Shown piece after piece: positions 9,173 through 17,511 of a stretch of DNA of 43,720 nucleotides (the first letter of the stretch is position 1; each line of letters starts with the position of its first letter). The notes beneath the pieces were generated by a model. It was given only the letters and a program-made list of their open reading frames with translations. It was not told the origin of the DNA and did not search any database. The stretch is from an uncultured Erysipelotrichaceae bacterium. GTDB taxonomy: Bacteria > Bacillota_I > Bacilli_A > Erysipelotrichales > Erysipelotrichaceae. Location of the stretch: the NCBI GenBank assembly GCA_902766005.1, contig CACXCB010000337.1, forward strand, positions 1 to 43,720, in the 5' to 3' direction. A program made the position numbers and the translations under genes.

Positions 9173-9904
9173 TCAGTCTTCTTCCAACAAATGCCGCAGA
9201 ATCTGCTTGCGGTCTGTAACAAACATCTTTGTGATGCGATAGCTCATCGTCTCTTCATAGGAACAAGGATGCATCTGTCCATCGTCAAAATTGATAATTT
9301 CCGCATCCTCAATCCCCATGAGAATCGGAGAATGCGTAGCAATAATAAACTGTGAACCGGATTTCACGCGATTGCAGATTTCCAACAGTAATGTGAGTTG
9401 CCGCTGTGGTGACAATGCGGCTTCAGGTTCATCCAGAAAATACAGCCCTTCTTCAAAGAAGTGATTCTGTATCAGCTTTAAGAAACTCTCTCCATGAGAT
9501 TTCTCATGGTATCTTTCGGAAGGATGATCCCCATCGGCATAATCCATTTCTTTTGTAGCGACATTATAGAAGCTCTCTGCACGCAGGAAATATCCCCAGC
9601 TTTCCCTATAAGGTCCTCTTTGCAGATGTATAGCCTCCCATAACGGGGAATGAGAATCATATGTGGAAAAACGGTAATTCTTGCTGCCACCTTCCGGGTT
9701 GAATCCGCAGGATACGGCAAGGGCTTCAAGAAGTGTTGATTTTCCCGTTCCGTTTTCTCCGGCAAAGAACGTAACCGGCTTATGAAATGCAAGGAATTCA
9801 CAATTCCGCAATGCGCCAATCCGATGCAGATAGCTGTTTTGATCCACTTCATCCCAAGCAATGGAAAACCCTCTGACAAAAAGACTATTGTTTCCGCTTG
9901 GCAA
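9173..9904 (-). CDS. ABC-type/SMC-like predicted ATPase
   Basis: A 243-residue soluble ATPase with Walker A GENGTGKST, a signature-like segment PEAALSPQRQ, Walker B LYFLDEPEA and a switch His in ATHSPILM. This layout is typical of the predicted AAA_21/AAA_23 ATPases rather than transporters, and no membrane partner is adjacent. No ATG start is available. I chose TTG 9904 because GGAGG lies nine bases upstream; TTG 9934 is an alternative that adds ten residues. The frame overlaps the 3' end of the acyl-CoA ligase gene, so translation is probably coupled. The cellular role is unknown. Confidence 0.85.
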   Translation of the reverse strand: MPSGNNSLFVRGFSIAWDEVDQNSYLHRIGALRNCEFLAFHKPVTFFAGENGTGKSTLLEALAVSCGFNPEGGSKNYRFSTYDSHSPLWEAIHLQRGPYRESWGYFLRAESFYNVATKEMDYADGDHPSERYHEKSHGESFLKLIQNHFFEEGLYFLDEPEAALSPQRQLTLLLEICNRVKSGSQFIIATHSPILMGIEDAEIINFDDGQMHPCSYEETMSYRITKMFVTDRKQILRHLLEED

Positions 9905-11600
9905 TCTCCTCTTCCTCCAGCTTTCGGTAAGCAACTTTTCCTACGAGCGTCTTCGGCAGTTCATCACGGAATTCAATTTCTTTCGGCATTGCATATTTTG
10001 CAATGTGCTTACGGCAGTATGCCATGATGTTTTCGCGTGTTTCCTCATCTGCTTTCACACCCGGTTTCAACATGATAAATGCCTTGACTGCCTGCATCTT
10101 ATACGCATCCGGAATACCGATAACACAGCTCATCTGCACCATTTCATGGGCATCGATAATATTTTCCAGCTGTGCGGGATAGACATTATATCCGGAAGAG
10201 ATAATCATTCTCTTCGCCCTTCCCTTGAAATAGATAAATCCCTCATCATCCATGACACCCAGATCGCCTGTATACACCCATGTCAGGCCATCGGCATGCT
10301 TCCGTAATGTATGTGCTGTTTCTTCAGGATTATCCATATAGCCCTTCATGACAGTCGGACCGGCTAACAGGATTTCTCCTTCTTCACCATACGGTACTTC
10401 TTCATCCGTATCCGGTTTGACAATCTTAATATAGGTATCAGGGAATGGCAATCCGATACTGCCTTCCTTATAACGATCACGCGGTGTCAGGCAGCAGGCG
10501 GTAACGGTTTCCGTTGTGCCGTATCCTTCTCTGACCTGAATGGCAGCTTTGTGATCTGCCAGAAATTTATCAAACTTCTTTTTCAGTTCAATGGAAAGAG
10601 AATCCCCTCCGGAGAATACACCTTTCAAGCTGCTTAAATCAGCATTTTCCATTGACGGCAGACGCAGCAATGCTTCATATAATGTAGGCACACCGGCAAT
10701 AAAATTACATTTATATTTGGTAATCAGTTTGGCATAGCTCTTCGCGGTAAAGCGGGGAACAAGAATGCATCTGCCTCCCTGTGAAAGCATAGTATGAATG
10801 CAAACGCCTAAGCCAAAGCCATGAAAGATCGGCATGGCAGCAAGCATTTTATCACCGGGACGGAACATCTGATTGGCAGCGATCACCTGCTGTCCCAAAG
10901 CGTTAAAATTCAAGTTGGTCAGTTCAATTCCTTTGGTTGTTCCTGTCGTTCCGCCGGAATACAAAATAACCGCTACATCATCTGCCTTTGTCTGTACTTT
11001 ATAGTTGTAGAAGCAATGTTTTCCGAGGCGCATGAATTCATTCCAGCGGATAACAGGTGCATCCTTCGGAATCTTTTCAATTTTTCTGCCTTCCGTCAGC
11101 ATATATCCTGCTCTTACGGGCTTGGATAACTCGTCCTTTACAGAAGCAATGATGATGTTGACCACCTTCGTGTTGGAACGGATATGGTCAAACTTATGGT
11201 AGAACTGATCCAGGGTAATTGCCGTTACACTGTTAGATGCATTCAGATAGAACTCGATTTCCTTTTCTGCAGAAAGCGGATGAATCATATTGGCAATTGC
11301 GCCGATCAGGTTAACCGCATAAAACATGTAGATTGCCTGAGGACAGTTCGGCATGGCGATGGTAACCCTGTCACCCTGTCTTACACCGATGGTGCGCAAG
11401 GATTTTGCACATTCGTTAATTTTCTGCACCAGTGTTTTGTATGTCGTTGATTTTCCCATAAAATCAAAGGCAATGCTGTTTGGATATTGTAAGCTGATTC
11501 GCTCTACCGCATCATACATGGATCCTTGAAAATATTCCAGATGTGCCGGAACATCTCCTAGATGATCAATCCATGGTGCCTTTACTTTTAATTCACTCAT
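9885..11600 (-). CDS. AMP-forming acyl-CoA ligase (long-chain fatty-acid-CoA ligase family)
   Basis: Activates a carboxylic acid as acyl-AMP and then acyl-CoA. The 571-residue adenylating enzyme has the P-loop-like YSGGTTGTTKG at 214-224, the YGTTET core motif, YTGDLG, the hinge region KGRAKRMIISSGYNVYP and the C-terminal catalytic Lys in TLVGKVAYRKL. The length fits long-chain acyl-CoA synthetases, but the substrate cannot be read from sequence. ATG 11600 is chosen because GGGGG lies seven bases upstream; ATG 11606 is too close to it. It lies 12 bases after the cyclophilin gene in the same operon. Confidence 0.92.
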   Translation of the reverse strand: MSELKVKAPWIDHLGDVPAHLEYFQGSMYDAVERISLQYPNSIAFDFMGKSTTYKTLVQKINECAKSLRTIGVRQGDRVTIAMPNCPQAIYMFYAVNLIGAIANMIHPLSAEKEIEFYLNASNSVTAITLDQFYHKFDHIRSNTKVVNIIIASVKDELSKPVRAGYMLTEGRKIEKIPKDAPVIRWNEFMRLGKHCFYNYKVQTKADDVAVILYSGGTTGTTKGIELTNLNFNALGQQVIAANQMFRPGDKMLAAMPIFHGFGLGVCIHTMLSQGGRCILVPRFTAKSYAKLITKYKCNFIAGVPTLYEALLRLPSMENADLSSLKGVFSGGDSLSIELKKKFDKFLADHKAAIQVREGYGTTETVTACCLTPRDRYKEGSIGLPFPDTYIKIVKPDTDEEVPYGEEGEILLAGPTVMKGYMDNPEETAHTLRKHADGLTWVYTGDLGVMDDEGFIYFKGRAKRMIISSGYNVYPAQLENIIDAHEMVQMSCVIGIPDAYKMQAVKAFIMLKPGVKADEETRENIMAYCRKHIAKYAMPKEIEFRDELPKTLVGKVAYRKLEEEEIAKRKQ

Positions 11601-11612
11601 TTTCATTCCCCC

Positions 11613-12215
11613 TTAGTCAATAATTCTGATTGTTGTAATAACCGGCTGGTCTGACGGTGCAATTGTTCCGTTGCGATCCAGCGGTCTTGCATCTTCGGCA
11701 ATCTGCATCGCGACATCCAGACCGTCTGTCACATGTCCGAATGCAGCATAGCTTCCATCAAGGGTAGGTGCATCCCCTACCATGATAAAGAACTGGCTGC
11801 TGGCACTGTCATACGCTGTAGCCCTGGCCATGGAGATGACACCTGTCACATGGGAAATATTATTTTCCACACCATTCTTGCTGAATTCTCCCTTGATGGT
11901 CTTTCCCGAACCGCCTGTTCCGTTTCCTTCCGGATCTCCGCCTTGAATCATAAAACCGTACATGATCCGATGGAAAGTCAAACCGTCATAAAATCCGGAT
12001 TCAGCAAGATCCATAAAGTTGGCAACGGTAATCGGTGCCTGCGTGGCATCAAGTTCTACCGCAATTGTTCCGTAGTCTTTTACTTCAATTTCACAATGAT
12101 GGAGTTCTGCAGTCTCCGCTGTTTCTGTCGTTTCACTTGTTTGTTCAGTTGCAGCTGATGATGCAGAGCATCCGCACATAAACAAACATAAAGCTGTTAT
12201 CATCCATTTTTTCAT
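11613..12215 (-). CDS. Cyclophilin-type peptidyl-prolyl isomerase lipoprotein
   Basis: Catalyses proline cis/trans isomerisation, probably helping fold exported proteins at the outer face of the membrane. The 200-residue protein starts with a lipoprotein signal (MKKWMITALCLFMCGC), with Cys16 as the likely lipidated residue, then a Ser/Thr/Glu-rich linker and a cyclophilin domain with FHRIMYGFMIQGGDP, which includes the catalytic Arg, and GSGKTIKGEF. ATG 12215 has AGAGG five bases upstream; a longer frame lacks this and would bury the signal peptide. It is first in the operon with the acyl-CoA ligase. Confidence 0.93.
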   Translation of the reverse strand: MKKWMITALCLFMCGCSASSAATEQTSETTETAETAELHHCEIEVKDYGTIAVELDATQAPITVANFMDLAESGFYDGLTFHRIMYGFMIQGGDPEGNGTGGSGKTIKGEFSKNGVENNISHVTGVISMARATAYDSASSQFFIMVGDAPTLDGSYAAFGHVTDGLDVAMQIAEDARPLDRNGTIAPSDQPVITTIRIID

Positions 12216-12243
12216 AGTAACCTCTTTTAAACACAACGTAGTA

Positions 12244-12252
12244 ATCATAGCA
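12244..12252 (-). promoter_or_regulatory. Extended -10 promoter of the cyclophilin operon
   Basis: Minus strand TGCTATGAT, an extended -10, 28 bases before the cyclophilin start codon. The -35 (TTTCAA at 17-base spacing) is weak. Confidence 0.55.
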
Positions 12253-12262
12253 TCAATTTTCC

Positions 12263-12596
12263 ATGATTGAAACAGTAAACTTTTTGACAGCTGTAACGTT
12301 TCAGGTTTAGGTACAGATCATGAAAAAACCATTCGTGATAAAAGTAATTATCCGACATCCTTTTATCTTTATGATGAAGGAGGAAGGTTTTGGTTTGGAT
12401 TGTTTTTTTGATAGAGATTATGCCGGCAAAAAGTACCAGGATGTCAGATTGCCATTCTGTATACACCTGAAAAGACAAAAGGATATCTTTGTGTTGATAA
12501 TGGCAAATTTGCTCGGCCCCATCCTTTTTTCGAAATCGAAACAGGTGACATCCTGATCATTCATTGCAACAAAAGATTACTTCTCTACACGCAAAT
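12263..12596 (+). pseudogene. Decayed gene of unknown family, several frameshifts
   Basis: No single frame is open, but protein-like sequence passes between frames on the plus strand. One frame reads NVSGLGTDHEKT...YPTSFYLYDEGGRFWFGLFF and stops at TGA-TAG after a T-run. The next frame continues FDRDYAGKKYQDVRLPFCI. The first frame then resumes YTPEKTKGYLCVDNGKF...PHPFFEIETGDILII. The joined reading is smooth, with shifts near 12410 (the T-run) and near 12462. A possible start, ATG 12263, needs a further shift. The family is not recognised. It lies between two minus-strand operons and is probably a relic. Confidence 0.5.
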
Positions 12597-12634
12597 AAAA
12601 AGACATCGGTATTGGGGGTTGACCGATGCCTTTT
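12597..12634 (-). terminator. Terminator of the lysA-dapA-dapB-ddh operon
   Basis: CATCGGT (12604-12610) and ACCGATG (12622-12628) form the stem, followed on the minus strand by a T-rich run. It lies about 30 bases after the ddh stop codon. Confidence 0.75.
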
Positions 12635-12664
12635 CCGGTCTGCCTGTCAGCAGAATGTTCCGTT

Positions 12665-13651
12665 TTATAAAAGATGGCTTCTCATTTCTTCGGGACTTTG
12701 TTCCAGAAGAAGTGCAGGTGCAATATCAAATACGGTCTTGCATCCATAACTGCCCATGTCATACAAGCGCTTTGCAGCTCTTGCAAAAGCAATCATGACG
12801 CTTGTGGTAAATTCAGGGTTGGAATCAAGCTTCAAAGAAAATTCAATCACATGATTGTTTTCGTGATTGATTCCGGTTGATCCGCTTCTGAAGACGAAAC
12901 CGCCATGTGCCATACCGGAATGATTCTGTGCAAATTCCTCTGCACTGATGAAATGTACTGTTGTATCATATTCATCAAAATAATTCGGCATGGTGACAAT
13001 CTCTTCTTCAACCTTCTTCGGATCCGCACCTTCTTTCAATACGACAAAACATTCACGCGTATGCTTCTGGCGGGTCGTCAATTCCGGGTTTTCTCCGTTG
13101 CGTACAGAAGCGAGTGCCTCCTCAACAGGAATGGTATACTGCTTTGCATTTGCGACGCCTTCAATGCGGCGGATCGCATCGGAATGTCCCTGGCTGACAC
13201 CTTTTCCCCAGAAGGTATAATCCTTGCCGTTTGGCAGAATGGCATTTGTGTATGCACGGATCAATGAAAACATGCCCGGATCCCAGCCAACGGAGATGAT
13301 TGCTGTCTTGCTTGCGGATAGTGCACTGTCATTTACATTGGCAAAATGCTGCGGTATTTTGGCATGTGTATCGAAACTGTCGATGACATTGAAATACTTT
13401 GCATATTCCGGTGTCTGTACCGGAAGATCTGTTGCACTGCCGCCGCAGATAATCAATACATCGATTTTATCCTGCCAATCCAATAATTCGGAAGATGAAC
13501 AGACAGGTACGTTTTCTGTCTGAATGATGACCGTCGATGGATCACGTCTTGTAAAAACACCTACAAGCTCCATATCGGATGTTTCACGAATAGCCAGCTC
13601 TATTCCTTTGCCAAGATTTCCATATCCCAGGATCCCAATTCTTGTCTTCAT
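12665..13651 (-). CDS. ddh: meso-Diaminopimelate D-dehydrogenase
   Basis: Reductively aminates tetrahydrodipicolinate with NADPH and ammonia directly to meso-diaminopimelate, replacing the longer acylated routes. The 328-residue protein has an N-terminal Rossmann motif GILGYGNLGKGIE, SVGWDPGMFS, the substrate-domain segment GKGVSQGHSDAIRRIEGV and GMAHGGFVFRSG, all characteristic of Ddh. Ribosome site AAGGA precedes the ATG. It is the last gene of the lysine-riboswitch operon, 15 bases after dapB. No dapD/dapE/dapF genes appear in the window, consistent with the dehydrogenase route. Confidence 0.96.
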   Translation of the reverse strand: MKTRIGILGYGNLGKGIELAIRETSDMELVGVFTRRDPSTVIIQTENVPVCSSSELLDWQDKIDVLIICGGSATDLPVQTPEYAKYFNVIDSFDTHAKIPQHFANVNDSALSASKTAIISVGWDPGMFSLIRAYTNAILPNGKDYTFWGKGVSQGHSDAIRRIEGVANAKQYTIPVEEALASVRNGENPELTTRQKHTRECFVVLKEGADPKKVEEEIVTMPNYFDEYDTTVHFISAEEFAQNHSGMAHGGFVFRSGSTGINHENNHVIEFSLKLDSNPEFTTSVMIAFARAAKRLYDMGSYGCKTVFDIAPALLLEQSPEEMRSHLL

Positions 13652-13666
13652 ATTTTTTCCTTCTTT

Positions 13667-14377
13667 CTAACGAAACAGTAAATCTTTCATATTGTACATG
13701 CCGGCTTTTTGATCAACGATAAACGTTGCTGCACGCAAGGCGCCGTCAACGAAGATCTGTCTGTCATCCGCATGATGTGTGATGGTAATACTTTCATGAT
13801 TTCCAAAGAAATGCACCGAATGCTCACCGGCTTCCGTTCCGCCCCTTAAAGAATGGACACCGATTTCTTTGCCTCTTGCACCAGTCATTCCTTCCCTGCC
13901 GTAAACTTCTTTAAAAGAACCGTTTTCATTCAAAATATCCAGAAGGGCTTTAGCGGTTCCGCTTGGTGCATCTGCTTTCTTGTTGTGGTGGGTTTCCACA
14001 AGCTCGATATCATATGCATCTCTTAACAGCGGTGTTGCGACTCTGATCAATTCCTGCAATACGGCTACGCCATAAGAGAAGTTAGCCGCAAAGAATACAG
14101 GATGCGTTTTGGAAAGCACATTCAGCTTTTCCTTCATGGAGTCATCCAGACCGGTTGTGCCGTATACCAGGGCACAGTTGTTTCTTGTGACATACTCACA
14201 AATCCAGGAGAGATTATCACGATGACTGAAATCCACCACGACATCCGCCTTCCCCATTTGAGGAAGCTCATCCAGATGGAAAGCATCCATCATGCCGATA
14301 ACCTCATATCCTTGTGCTTTTGCGGTTTGAGCAATCAGCGATCCCATCCTTCCTGTTCCGCCTACCAGAATTTTCAT
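13667..14377 (-). CDS. dapB: 4-Hydroxy-tetrahydrodipicolinate reductase
   Basis: Reduces the product of DapA to tetrahydrodipicolinate with NAD(P)H. The N-terminal nucleotide motif is compact (VGGTGRMGSLI), and the catalytic/substrate region ETHHNKKADAPSGTAKAL is canonical. At 236 residues it is shorter than the roughly 270-residue E. coli enzyme but complete at both ends. Its start overlaps the dapA stop as ATGA, so the two are translationally coupled. The ribosome site AGGTAGG lies inside the end of dapA. Confidence 0.96.
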   Translation of the reverse strand: MKILVGGTGRMGSLIAQTAKAQGYEVIGMMDAFHLDELPQMGKADVVVDFSHRDNLSWICEYVTRNNCALVYGTTGLDDSMKEKLNVLSKTHPVFFAANFSYGVAVLQELIRVATPLLRDAYDIELVETHHNKKADAPSGTAKALLDILNENGSFKEVYGREGMTGARGKEIGVHSLRGGTEAGEHSVHFFGNHESITITHHADDRQIFVDGALRAATFIVDQKAGMYNMKDLLFR

Positions 14378-15255
14378 AACAAGCCTACCTTTTTCATTTC
14401 TGCATAAAGATGTTCTTTGTTTTTATCTGCCATTTCATAAAGAGGCAGGCGGTATCCGCCGACTTCTTTTCCCATTGCATTCAATGCTTCCTTTACAGGA
14501 ATCGGATTGACTTCGCAGAACAATGCGTGAATGTAATCCAGATACTTCTGCTGAATGGCAAGGGATTCCGCCTGATTTCCGTTAAACCAGTTAGCAACCA
14601 TATCGTGGCATTCCTTCGGATTGGTGTTGGCAAATACGCTGATGACACCGGAACCGCCAAGGGACAGAATCGGAACAACCATATCATCATTTCCGCTGTA
14701 CATGACAAAGTCATCACTCAGGAAACGGGAAATGCTCACTGCATAGGAGATATTGCCGCTTGCTTCCTTGATACCGATGATATTCGGATGCTTGGAAAGC
14801 CTTTCAACCGCATTGACACTGAGGCTGCAGCCTGTTCTTCCCGGAACGTTATAAAGGATACAAGGTGCACTGACCTGATCTGCAACAGTTGTAAAATGAC
14901 GGATCATGCCTTCTTCATTTGCCTTGTTGTAATACGGCGTGATAACCAGAAGTGCATCAGCACCAAGGTCGGCATATTTTTTGCTCTTCATCAGCATGGT
15001 ATTTGTATCATTTGAACCCGAGCCGGCAATGACCGGAACACGGTGATTGACAGTCTTCAAAGTGAATTCCACAACCGCATCATCTTCTTCATGGGTCATC
15101 GTGGTACTTTCACCGGTTGTACCAAGAACCAGAATGCCATCCGTAGAATTGGCAATATGCCATTCCAGCAGCTCGCCGAGTTTTTCAAAATTCACGCTTC
15201 CGTCTTCATGGAACGGGGTAACCAATGCAACAATTGAACCTTTAATCATTTTCAT
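14374..15255 (-). CDS. dapA: 4-Hydroxy-tetrahydrodipicolinate synthase
   Basis: Condenses pyruvate with aspartate semialdehyde, the first committed step of the diaminopimelate branch. The 293-residue TIM barrel has the GTTGESTTMTHEE motif, the tyrosine region CILYNVPGRTGC, and the Schiff-base Lys in IIGIKEASGN. Its length matches the family. It begins six bases after lysA and overlaps dapB by four bases, within the riboswitch-controlled operon. Confidence 0.97.
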   Translation of the reverse strand: MKMIKGSIVALVTPFHEDGSVNFEKLGELLEWHIANSTDGILVLGTTGESTTMTHEEDDAVVEFTLKTVNHRVPVIAGSGSNDTNTMLMKSKKYADLGADALLVITPYYNKANEEGMIRHFTTVADQVSAPCILYNVPGRTGCSLSVNAVERLSKHPNIIGIKEASGNISYAVSISRFLSDDFVMYSGNDDMVVPILSLGGSGVISVFANTNPKECHDMVANWFNGNQAESLAIQQKYLDYIHALFCEVNPIPVKEALNAMGKEVGGYRLPLYEMADKNKEHLYAEMKKVGLL

Positions 15256-15261
15256 ATCCTC

Positions 15262-16518
15262 CTATTTCTCCAGGGAAATCATGTGTTCGAATGTTTCCCT
15301 CTCTATTACTTCTCTTGTTTCCTTTTCAGACGCAAATACAACTGCCGGAAGAGGAATTTTATTGTAATGGCTGGCCATGGAATATCCATAGGCACCGGTT
15401 GTCTTCATGACAAGCAGAGCTCCTTTCTGCACCTTTGGCAAAGCAATTGATTCAATCAGGATATCCCCTGATTCACAACATTTGCCGGCAATGGTATATG
15501 ATGCAAAAGCTTCTTCCTTTTCTTTGCCTTCAATGAATGCATCATATTTTGCCTGGTAGAGTGCCGGACGGATGTTGTCATTCATACCGCCATCCACAAA
15601 TGCATATTGTTTGTTCGGGGTCTTTTTGATGTAGCCGATCTTATAGATGGAATATCCCGCTTCAGCAACAATGCTTCTGCCCGGTTCGATCAGAATCCTC
15701 TGAATCATCGAACATGTTTTTTCCTGTTCCTCTTCACATGTCCGTATCATACTTTTGCATACATCCGCAATCGGAACCGGTTTATCCTCTTCGGTGTATT
15801 TCACACCAAAGCCGCCTCCTAGATTAAGCGTGTTGAATTGAATGTCATATTTCTCTTTCAAACTCCGGCTATAGGCAAACAGCTTTTTGATCTCTTCCAG
15901 GAAAGCTTGGATATCGAAGATTTGTGAACCGATATGTGCATGGAGTCCGTCAAAGACGATGTTCTCTGCATTCTGCAATACCTGAATGATTTGCACCAAT
16001 TCCTCTTCATTCAGAAAGGAAATACCGAATTTACTGTCAACATGTGCCGTAACAATGTATTTATGCGTATGGGCTTCAATTCCCGGATTGACACGAAGCA
16101 ATACATGAATGGGATAATCTGCCTCTTTTGCATATTGAGCCAGTTCTTCGGCTTCCATCAGGTTATCCACGACTATGGTTCCGACATGCATCTGCATGGC
16201 CATCTTCAGTTCTTGTTCCGTCTTGTTGTTGCCATGAAAGAAGATTTTGGAAGAATCATATGCGGCTTTGTACGCCGTATATAATTCACCTCCGGAAACC
16301 ACATCCAGATACAATCCATATTCATCGATAAGAGAGATCATCGCTTTGCAGGAAAATGCCTTGGATGCATATAACACGCCTGTCTCGAGTTTTTCCGACT
16401 TGAATGAAGAAACAAACTCATTCAGTCTCGTTCTCATTGCATCTTCATCATAGACCACCAGAGGTGTTCCGTATGTTTCTGCAAGCTTTCTGATCTCTTG
16501 TCCTCCAATGACTGCCAT
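15262..16518 (-). CDS. lysA: Diaminopimelate decarboxylase
   Basis: Decarboxylates meso-diaminopimelate to L-lysine using pyridoxal phosphate. At 418 residues it matches the usual length. The PLP Lys lies in LYASKAFSCKAM, glycine-rich GGGFGVKY binds the cofactor phosphate, EPGRS follows, and the C-terminal active site segment is CCESGDIL. ATG 16518 is chosen: GGAGG lies eight bases upstream, and a longer open frame runs into the riboswitch. It is the first gene after the lysine riboswitch, so the operon should be switched off when lysine is plentiful. Confidence 0.97.
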   Translation of the reverse strand: MAVIGGQEIRKLAETYGTPLVVYDEDAMRTRLNEFVSSFKSEKLETGVLYASKAFSCKAMISLIDEYGLYLDVVSGGELYTAYKAAYDSSKIFFHGNNKTEQELKMAMQMHVGTIVVDNLMEAEELAQYAKEADYPIHVLLRVNPGIEAHTHKYIVTAHVDSKFGISFLNEEELVQIIQVLQNAENIVFDGLHAHIGSQIFDIQAFLEEIKKLFAYSRSLKEKYDIQFNTLNLGGGFGVKYTEEDKPVPIADVCKSMIRTCEEEQEKTCSMIQRILIEPGRSIVAEAGYSIYKIGYIKKTPNKQYAFVDGGMNDNIRPALYQAKYDAFIEGKEKEEAFASYTIAGKCCESGDILIESIALPKVQKGALLVMKTTGAYGYSMASHYNKIPLPAVVFASEKETREVIERETFEHMISLEK

Positions 16519-16533
16519 AACCCTTTCCTCCAT

Positions 16534-16567
16534 AAAAAATACCGACAGAGCACTATCTCTATCGGTA
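16534..16567 (-). terminator. Riboswitch-controlled intrinsic terminator
   Basis: TACCGATAGAG pairs with CTCTGTCGGTA, followed by TTTTTT, directly between the lysine aptamer and the lysA ribosome site. Its 5' arm contains GATAG twice, which can pair with CTATC in the 3' strand of aptamer helix P1. This provides a mutually exclusive antiterminator. Confidence 0.9.
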
Positions 16568-16587
16568 TACATAAAACACCTAATGTT

Positions 16588-16740
16588 GATAGCTCTCCTA
16601 CTACTGTAGACAGTCTGATGAATATTCTTCACCAGCCCACCATCTTCCAATGTCTTGGAAAACAGTTCGGCGAAATTGCTGCTACCGGATATCAAACGTC
16701 TACCGACTCTATCCGGTTTGGTCGTTTCCGCGCCTCTATC
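16588..16740 (-). promoter_or_regulatory. Lysine riboswitch (L box)
   Basis: The minus-strand leader starts with GATAGAGGCGCGG, continues through the conserved TTCGCCGAA, GGGCTGGTGAAG and CAGACTGTC elements, and closes with GGAGAGCTATC, which pairs with the start to form P1. This order matches the L-box class that binds L-lysine. It is followed by a terminator and then lysA-dapA-dapB-ddh, exactly the expected targets. Lysine binding should stabilise P1 and allow the terminator to form. Confidence 0.95.
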
Positions 16741-16751
16741 TTATTGAGAGC

Positions 16752-16780
16752 ATTCTATCATGTTCGTTTTTATATTTCAA
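16752..16780 (-). promoter_or_regulatory. Promoter of the lysine operon
   Basis: Minus strand -35 TTGAAA (16775-16780), 17-base spacer and -10 TAGAAT (16752-16757) with an upstream TG. It lies just before the riboswitch. Confidence 0.8.
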
Positions 16781-16820
16781 CAAGAAAATATTTCATATTT
16801 AATGAAAATTTTTTCAAAAC

Positions 16821-17465
16821 TTATGCCTGTCCGGAAGAATCCATGAACAGCGAAATAATCCAGTCACTGTTTACCAGCGGGAAATCTTCATCATGCACTT
16901 CAAAGATCTCATGCTCTGCCCGGATCTCCTCTTCCAGCATTGCCATCGGAATCAGAAAAGCCATGCCTTTGTCATCCGTGCGGATATTGATCTTCATAAC
17001 ACCGTCATTGGTATTCTGGTATTCTACGGAAGTGACATCTTCCGGTTTGCCCTTGCGGTTATCGATAAACTCAATAAAACTGTCATACTTTGCGAGTTCC
17101 ACCGCAACATCGCTTACACCGTCTTCCAATATCTGTATCTTTTCGGTAAATTCTTTGAGTGTTGCACACCTTCTTAACGTATACCCCTGTTTTACTAAAG
17201 GCATGGAGAATGCATGCATATCCCTTCCCGCTTCATTCTGGTTCAGCCAAATCACGAATTTATGCCTTGGATCCATGTATACCAATGGATACTGGATCAT
17301 GAAATCCGTATGGCAATGCGGACAGGAATGACGGAAGATGTCCCCACTGAGACACAAATCCCGCAAATCCGGATCCTCTTGTGCGTTGACGCTTTCGTAA
17401 GCATGAATGGTAAATTGTTTTCCGCAATACGGACACTGGTATTCTATTTCTTTAAATCTGCTCAT
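16821..17465 (-). CDS. CpXC domain protein
   Basis: A 214-residue soluble protein. Two CxxC pairs, CPYC at 11-14 and CPHC at 48-51, look like a zinc knuckle, as expected of the CpXC family named for this motif. Between them and after lie YESVNAQEDPDLRDLCLSG-type sequence and a mixed alpha/beta C-terminal part rich in charged residues. The family function is not known. Ribosome site GGGGG lies before the ATG. It follows the Bax-inhibitor gene on the same strand, but a terminator separates them, so it may depend on readthrough or an internal promoter. Confidence 0.8.
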   Translation of the reverse strand: MSRFKEIEYQCPYCGKQFTIHAYESVNAQEDPDLRDLCLSGDIFRHSCPHCHTDFMIQYPLVYMDPRHKFVIWLNQNEAGRDMHAFSMPLVKQGYTLRRCATLKEFTEKIQILEDGVSDVAVELAKYDSFIEFIDNRKGKPEDVTSVEYQNTNDGVMKINIRTDDKGMAFLIPMAMLEEEIRAEHEIFEVHDEDFPLVNSDWIISLFMDSSGQA

Positions 17466-17484
17466 GATTTCCCCCTCTGATAAG

Positions 17485-17511
17485 AAAAGCAGGATTGAAC
17501 CTGCTTTTTTT
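17485..17511. terminator. Terminator between BI-1 and CpXC genes
   Basis: AGCAGG (17488-17493) and CCTGCT (17500-17505), extended by A/T pairs, form a short hairpin with T-rich runs on both strands. It overlaps the stop codon of the Bax-inhibitor gene. Confidence 0.7.

Noticed and set aside
12245..12478. Minus-strand 77-codon frame between cyclophilin and the lys operon
   Set aside because: There is no ribosome site, the composition is not protein-like, and it lies antisense to the better-supported relic gene.
16519..16695. Upstream extension of the lysA frame
   Set aside because: It runs through the riboswitch terminator and aptamer; the true start at 16518 has a strong ribosome site.
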